Origin: Bifidobacterium breve | GTDB lineage: Bacteria > Actinomycetota > Actinomycetes > Mycobacteriales > Mycobacteriaceae | Direction of reading: 5' to 3' | Length of the DNA stretch: 7,349 bases | Assembly (NCBI GenBank): GCA_945882475.1 | Contig: CAMCWJ010000147.1 | Coordinates: 1-7,349 of the forward strand | Part shown: one piece after another, positions 4,758 through 7,349 of the stretch | Numbering within the stretch: position 1 is the stretch's first letter | Layout: each line of letters starts with the position of its first letter | Notes under the pieces: generated by a model | What the model saw: the letters and a program-made list of their open reading frames with translations, nothing else | Told to the model about the DNA's origin: nothing | Database searches by the model: none | Made by a program: the position numbers and the translations under genes

Positions 4758-6221
4758 CTACACAGCTGTGGCAATCACTTTCAGCTCCAGGTACTCCTCG
4801 AAGCCGGCCACGCCCATCTCGCGTCCGATGCCGGACTGCTTGTACCCACCGAACGGCACGTCAGCGGAGTACCACACGCCACCGTTGACGTTGACCGTGC
4901 CGACCCGCAGTCGGTCGGCGACGGCCGCGGCACGCTCAGGATCGGCACTGAAGACACTTCCGGACAGGCCGTAGGGCGAGTCGTTGGCGATCCGGACCGC
5001 GTCGTCGTCGCCGTCGTGCGCGATCACCGTCAATACCGGACCGAAGATCTCCTCGCGGGCCACCCGGGCATCGTTGGTCAGGCCGGCGATCACGGTCGGT
5101 TCGATGAAGAAGCCGCGGTCGCGGTCGGCGGGGCGGCCGCCGCCGCAGGCGAAGGTGCCACCCTCGGCCAACGCGAGATCGAGGTAGGACTGCACGCGAT
5201 CACGTTGCCGCGCGGAAATGACCGGGCCGCAGATGGTTCCGGGATCGTTGGGGTCACCGGGCCTGATGCCCGACATGGTGGCCGCTGCCGCCTGAACCGC
5301 TTCGTCGTAGCGCGCCCGCGGAACCACCAGGCGGGTGGTGATCGCACAACCCTGCCCGGCGTGCATCGACGCGGTGAACCCGGCCATGGAACAAGCTCCG
5401 GCCAGATCGGCGTCATCGAGGACCAAGAACGCCGACTTGCCGCCGAGCTCGAGGAACACCTTCTTGATGGTGTCGGCCGATGCTGCCATCACCGCGCGGC
5501 CGGTCGCGGTCGACCCGGTGAAAGACACCATGTCCACCCGCGGATCTGACGAGAGCATCGCACCGACCGCATGGTCACTCGAGGTGACGATGTTGAGCAC
5601 TCCGGGCGGGAGGTCGGTGCGCTCGGCAAGCTCACCGAGAACTGCTGCGCACCAGGGGGTGTCGGGTGCCGGCTTGAGCACCAGGGTATTGCCCGCCGCG
5701 AGAGCAGGGCCGATCTTGGCAAGGTTGATCTGGTGCGGAAAGTTCCACGGCGTGATCGCGGCGACAACGCCGACGGGCTCGCGAACCACAGTCCGCTGCG
5801 TTGCGATTCCCATCGGGGAGGCGACGCCGAGATCGGTCCGCCACGAATAGGATTCGGCGGTGTCGGCGGCGAAGCTCAGGTCTGAGACCGGACCCTCGAG
5901 CTGAGCCATGGCGGTCAACATTCGCGGAGCGCCCACCTCGGCCATGGTGATCTCGCGCAGTTCCTCGATGTGCTCGCGCATCGCCTGCTGCAATTGCCGG
6001 ATGCAGCGAACCCGCAGCGCTGCGTCGGAGGACCAGGCGGTGGTGTCGAACGCTCGCCGGGCTGCGTCCAGCGCCCGGCTCATGTCCTCGGTGGTGGCGT
6101 CGGCGGCGGTGCCGAGCACCTCCTCGGTGGCCGGGTTGACGGTCGGATAACGACCGGCCCCACCGGCGACCAGCTCTCCGTCGATGAACAGGTCACTGTT
6201 GCGTTCGGTTGCGATAGCCAT
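4758..6221 (-). CDS. aldA: NAD(P)-dependent aldehyde dehydrogenase, Rv0768 (AldA)-like
   Basis: This 487-residue enzyme of the ALDH superfamily oxidises an aldehyde to the carboxylic acid. All catalytic landmarks are present: Asn160 in TPWNFPHQINLAKIGPALAAGN, where it stabilises the oxyanion; Lys183 in VLKPAPDTP for the cofactor; FTGSTATGRAV (234-244) of the Rossmann region; the general base Glu258 in LELGGKSA; the nucleophile Cys292 in GQGCAITTR; and EEIFGPVLTV (390-399). The C-terminal FGGYKQSGIGREMG (457-470) is typical of the family. The length matches the 480-500 norm. ATG 6221 is chosen because AAGGGAG lies 6 nt upstream and the preserved N-terminus (DLFIDGELVAGG) starts 9 residues later. 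The frame stays open to 6557, but that stretch crosses the divergent regulator gene. It is the first gene of the five-gene unit and is divergent from the second TetR gene. A candidate promoter and operator lie upstream. The order matches Rv0768. The physiological aldehyde is unknown. Confidence 0.95.
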   Translation of the reverse strand: MAIATERNSDLFIDGELVAGGAGRYPTVNPATEEVLGTAADATTEDMSRALDAARRAFDTTAWSSDAALRVRCIRQLQQAMREHIEELREITMAEVGAPRMLTAMAQLEGPVSDLSFAADTAESYSWRTDLGVASPMGIATQRTVVREPVGVVAAITPWNFPHQINLAKIGPALAAGNTLVLKPAPDTPWCAAVLGELAERTDLPPGVLNIVTSSDHAVGAMLSSDPRVDMVSFTGSTATGRAVMAASADTIKKVFLELGGKSAFLVLDDADLAGACSMAGFTASMHAGQGCAITTRLVVPRARYDEAVQAAAATMSGIRPGDPNDPGTICGPVISARQRDRVQSYLDLALAEGGTFACGGGRPADRDRGFFIEPTVIAGLTNDARVAREEIFGPVLTVIAHDGDDDAVRIANDSPYGLSGSVFSADPERAAAVADRLRVGTVNVNGGVWYSADVPFGGYKQSGIGREMGVAGFEEYLELKVIATAV

Positions 6222-6227
6222 CCGCGA

Positions 6228-6234
6228 CTCCCTT
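6228..6234 (-). promoter_or_regulatory. Shine-Dalgarno deciding the ALDH start
   Basis: AAGGGAG on the minus strand is spaced 6 nt from ATG 6221. It rules against the longer open frame that continues upstream. Confidence 0.7.
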
Positions 6235-6246
6235 GCCGTGTTGCAT

Positions 6247-6258
6247 GGACACCTGTCC
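6247..6258. promoter_or_regulatory. Candidate operator 1 (GGACA-N2-TGTCC), ALDH side
   Basis: GGACACCTGTCC has perfect 5-bp inverted arms around a 2-bp centre. It lies in the 5' leader of the dehydrogenase operon, 15 bp downstream of the candidate -10 box. The same dyad recurs at 6383-6394 on the regulator side of the same divergent gap. A repressor bound here would block early transcription of the ALDH operon. The second TetR protein is the obvious candidate; binding is inferred. Confidence 0.6.
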
Positions 6259-6273
6259 GCATTGCCGACTCGA

Positions 6274-6303
6274 ACCCTAGCGGCGTGGCACCGGAGGGTG
6301 CAA
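6274..6303 (-). promoter_or_regulatory. Candidate promoter of the ALDH-SDR-HIBADH-CMD-purD operon
   Basis: On the minus strand, TTGCAC (6298-6303) and TAGGGT (6274-6279) are separated by 18 bp. TAGGGT fits the TANNNT -10 consensus. Transcription would start near 6267, giving a leader of about 45 nt that holds operator 1 and the AAGGGAG ribosome site. A small inverted repeat, GCACC-GGAG-GGTGC (6288-6301), overlaps the -35 end of this promoter. This is a motif-level prediction. Confidence 0.45.
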
Positions 6304-6352
6304 GATCGAGTCTTCGGCGCGATCCTGATGAACTGGCGGTTTAACCTCAGGC

Positions 6353-6382
6353 TTGCGCCGATTCGGCCGCCCGCATTACGGT
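6353..6382 (+). promoter_or_regulatory. Candidate promoter of the TetR-P450 operon (leaderless)
   Basis: TTGCGC (6353-6358) and TACGGT (6377-6382) are separated by 18 bp. TACGGT fits TANNNT, and six bases separate it from GTG 6389, so transcription would start at the start codon. Operator 2 begins at the base after the -10 box. The layout mirrors the opposite promoter of this gap (TTGCRC, 18 bp, TANGGT). Confidence 0.5.
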
Positions 6383-6394
6383 GGACATGTGTCC
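6383..6394. promoter_or_regulatory. Candidate operator 2 (GGACA-N2-TGTCC), regulator side
   Basis: GGACATGTGTCC has perfect 5-bp arms, extended to 6 bp by T6382 and A6395. It directly follows the candidate -10 box and covers the predicted transcription start and GTG start codon, a position suited to autorepression. It matches operator 1 in both arms and in spacing. The two dyad centres are 136 bp apart, about 13 helical turns. Confidence 0.6.
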
Positions 6395-6991
6395 AGAGAC
6401 GGCGTGGTGGCGGCGATGCCTCGGGCCGAGGCGACGCGGCGGCCCCGACAGGAGGAGACCTTCCGCAAACTCCTCGGCGCAGGCCTGGAAACGCTGCGGC
6501 AATCCTCCTACGCCGAACTGACCGTCCGCGGCGTGGCCGCCCGCGCCCACGTGGCACCGGCTACCGCCTACACCTACTTCTCGTCGAAGAACCATCTGAT
6601 CGCCGAGGTCTATCTCGACCTCGTCGCCGAGGTGCCGTACTTCACCGATGTCAACGAGACCAGACTCCAACGGGTTCAACATGCGCTGCGCAGCCTGGCA
6701 CTTGTCGTCGCCGACGAACCCGAGGTCGCCGCAGCCTGTACGACGGCCTTGTTGAGCAACGACACCGCCGTCCGCGCGGTCCGGGACCGGATCGGCGCCG
6801 AGATCCACAAGCGGATCAAGTCCGCACTCGGACCCGACGCAAACAGCCGGACGGTCTCGGCCCTGGAAATGAGCTACTTCGGCGCCCTGGTACACGCCGG
6901 CAGCGGAGTATTCACCTACCGCGAGATCGCCGACCGGCTTTCCTATGTGGTCGCCTTGATCCTGACCCCCGGCGACGGAGCGCAGCAATGA
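6389..6991 (+). CDS. TetR/AcrR-family transcriptional regulator, Rv0767c-like
   Basis: This is a 200-residue regulator if started at GTG 6389. The DNA-binding domain covers about residues 20-71, with the helix-turn-helix LTVRGVAARAHVAPATAYTYF at 44-64 (key residues R47, A50, A60, Y61 and Y63) followed by SSKNHLIAEVY. The remaining helices form the ligand and dimer domain. Starts are ambiguous. TTG 6353 would give 212 residues, GTG 6389 gives 200, and ATG 6416 gives 191. GTG 6389 is preferred because TACGGT lies exactly 6 nt upstream, as in leaderless mycobacterial genes, and because no ribosome site precedes the alternatives. The gene is divergent from the ALDH operon and overlaps the P450 start by 4 bp, so it is translationally coupled to it. 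Matching dyads lie at both promoters, which suggests that it represses both arms. The order matches Rv0767c. The inducer is unknown; a P450 substrate or aldehyde intermediate is a reasonable guess. Confidence 0.93.
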   Translation: MSRDGVVAAMPRAEATRRPRQEETFRKLLGAGLETLRQSSYAELTVRGVAARAHVAPATAYTYFSSKNHLIAEVYLDLVAEVPYFTDVNETRLQRVQHALRSLALVVADEPEVAAACTTALLSNDTAVRAVRDRIGAEIHKRIKSALGPDANSRTVSALEMSYFGALVHAGSGVFTYREIADRLSYVVALILTPGDGAQQ

Positions 6992-7349
6992 CCGCCGATA
7001 CCACTCCCCTGGTCCTCGACCCCTACGACTACCACTTCCACGAGGATCCCTATCCCTACTACCGGCGGCTGCGTGATGAGGCCCCGCTGTATCGCAACGA
7101 CGAGCTGAATTTCTGGGCACTGACCCGGCATGCCGACGTACACAAGGGGTTTCGCAACAGCATCGAACTATCGAACAAGCTTGGGGTGTCGTTGGATCCC
7201 ATCTCACGCAATCCCGAGGCGTACCGCACCATGTCGTTTCTCGCAATGGACGACCCGGCGCACCTGCGGCTGCGGACGCTGGTGTCGAAGGGCTTCACCC
7301 CCCGCCGGATCCGCGAGCTTGAGGCCAGAGTGGTCGAATTGGCTGAGGA
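6988..7349 (+). CDS. cyp123: Cytochrome P450, CYP123-like (3' end cut by window edge)
   Basis: The first 120 residues of a soluble bacterial P450 monooxygenase are present, with no membrane anchor. Family marks are DPYDYHFHEDPYPYYRRLRD (11-30), APLYRND, then LTRHADVHKGFRN (45-57), and the helix-C region MDDPAHLRLRTLVSKGFTPR (87-106), where His92 and Arg96 are the conserved HxxxR heme-propionate contacts. The I-helix, ExxR and cysteine heme loop lie beyond the window, so integrity cannot be judged. ATG 6988 overlaps the TetR stop as ATGA, with GGAG 7 nt upstream. The sequence strongly resembles CYP123 (Rv0766c) as I recall it, and the gene order agrees. In M. tuberculosis this operon continues with an oxidoreductase and cyp51. 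P450s insert one oxygen atom using ferredoxin-delivered electrons. The substrate of CYP123 is not established to my knowledge. Confidence 0.93.
   Translation, partial: MTADTTPLVLDPYDYHFHEDPYPYYRRLRDEAPLYRNDELNFWALTRHADVHKGFRNSIELSNKLGVSLDPISRNPEAYRTMSFLAMDDPAHLRLRTLVSKGFTPRRIRELEARVVELAE

Noticed and set aside
3236..4888. A 550-codon plus-strand open frame antisense to the HIBADH-like, SDR and ALDH genes.
   Set aside because: Composition is typical of an antisense shadow in GC-rich DNA (rich in His, Gly, Asp, Arg), with no domain. The three minus-strand genes have full catalytic motifs and ribosome sites.
6288..6301. Hairpin GCACC-GGAG-GGTGC as a terminator.
   Set aside because: It is only a 5-bp stem with no T-tract and lies in a divergent promoter region, where neither flanking gene ends.
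6222..6557. Extension of the ALDH frame upstream to 6557.
   Set aside because: It is Arg/Pro-rich, crosses the divergent control region and regulator gene, and a good Shine-Dalgarno supports ATG 6221.
6347..7246. A 299-codon minus-strand open frame opposite the TetR and P450 genes.
   Set aside because: It covers two well-recognised plus-strand genes and shows no family motif.

Overview
The window looks like chromosomal DNA from a high-GC actinobacterium, almost certainly Mycobacterium in the broad sense (a non-tuberculous or Mycolicibacterium species). Codon third positions are strongly G/C, and every gene is colinear with the M. tuberculosis H37Rv block Rv0766c-Rv0775 as I remember it, read in reverse orientation. 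I see no mobile element, tRNA, rRNA, CRISPR array or integration scar. All stretches without a gene are shorter than 170 bp.

Layout: (1) 1-507, minus, a TetR-family regulator cut by the left window edge. (2) 508-575, a short divergent control region with an 8-bp-arm inverted repeat and a promoter-like pair. (3) 576-1382, plus, an exported alpha/beta-hydrolase esterase with a twin-arginine signal. (4) 1388-6221, minus, a tightly packed five-gene unit transcribed in the order aldehyde dehydrogenase, short-chain dehydrogenase, 3-hydroxyisobutyrate-dehydrogenase-like enzyme, carboxymuconolactone-decarboxylase-like protein, purD. Intergenic gaps are 19, 12, 3 and 9 bp. (5) 6222-6388, a divergent control region with two candidate promoters and two copies of the palindrome GGACA-N2-TGTCC. 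(6) 6389-6991, plus, a second TetR-family regulator. (7) 6988-7349, plus, the first 120 codons of a cytochrome P450 (CYP123-like), overlapping the regulator by ATGA and cut by the right edge.

The most informative signal is in region 5. The same 12-bp dyad sits just downstream of the candidate -10 boxes on both sides of the divergent region. This suggests that the second TetR protein represses its own P450 operon and the dehydrogenase operon together. The inferred chemistry is oxidation of a lipid or isoprenoid-like substrate: the P450 hydroxylates, the SDR takes alcohol to carbonyl, and the ALDH takes aldehyde to acid. The roles of the other two enzymes are open. In M. tuberculosis the P450 arm continues into cyp51 (sterol 14-alpha-demethylase), which would lie beyond the right edge here. 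The housekeeping purine gene purD sits at the end of the dehydrogenase unit and appears to have its own leaderless promoter over the preceding stop codon. Three starts in the window (esterase, purD, second TetR) show a -10-like hexamer exactly 6 nt before the start codon, the arrangement expected for leaderless mycobacterial mRNAs.
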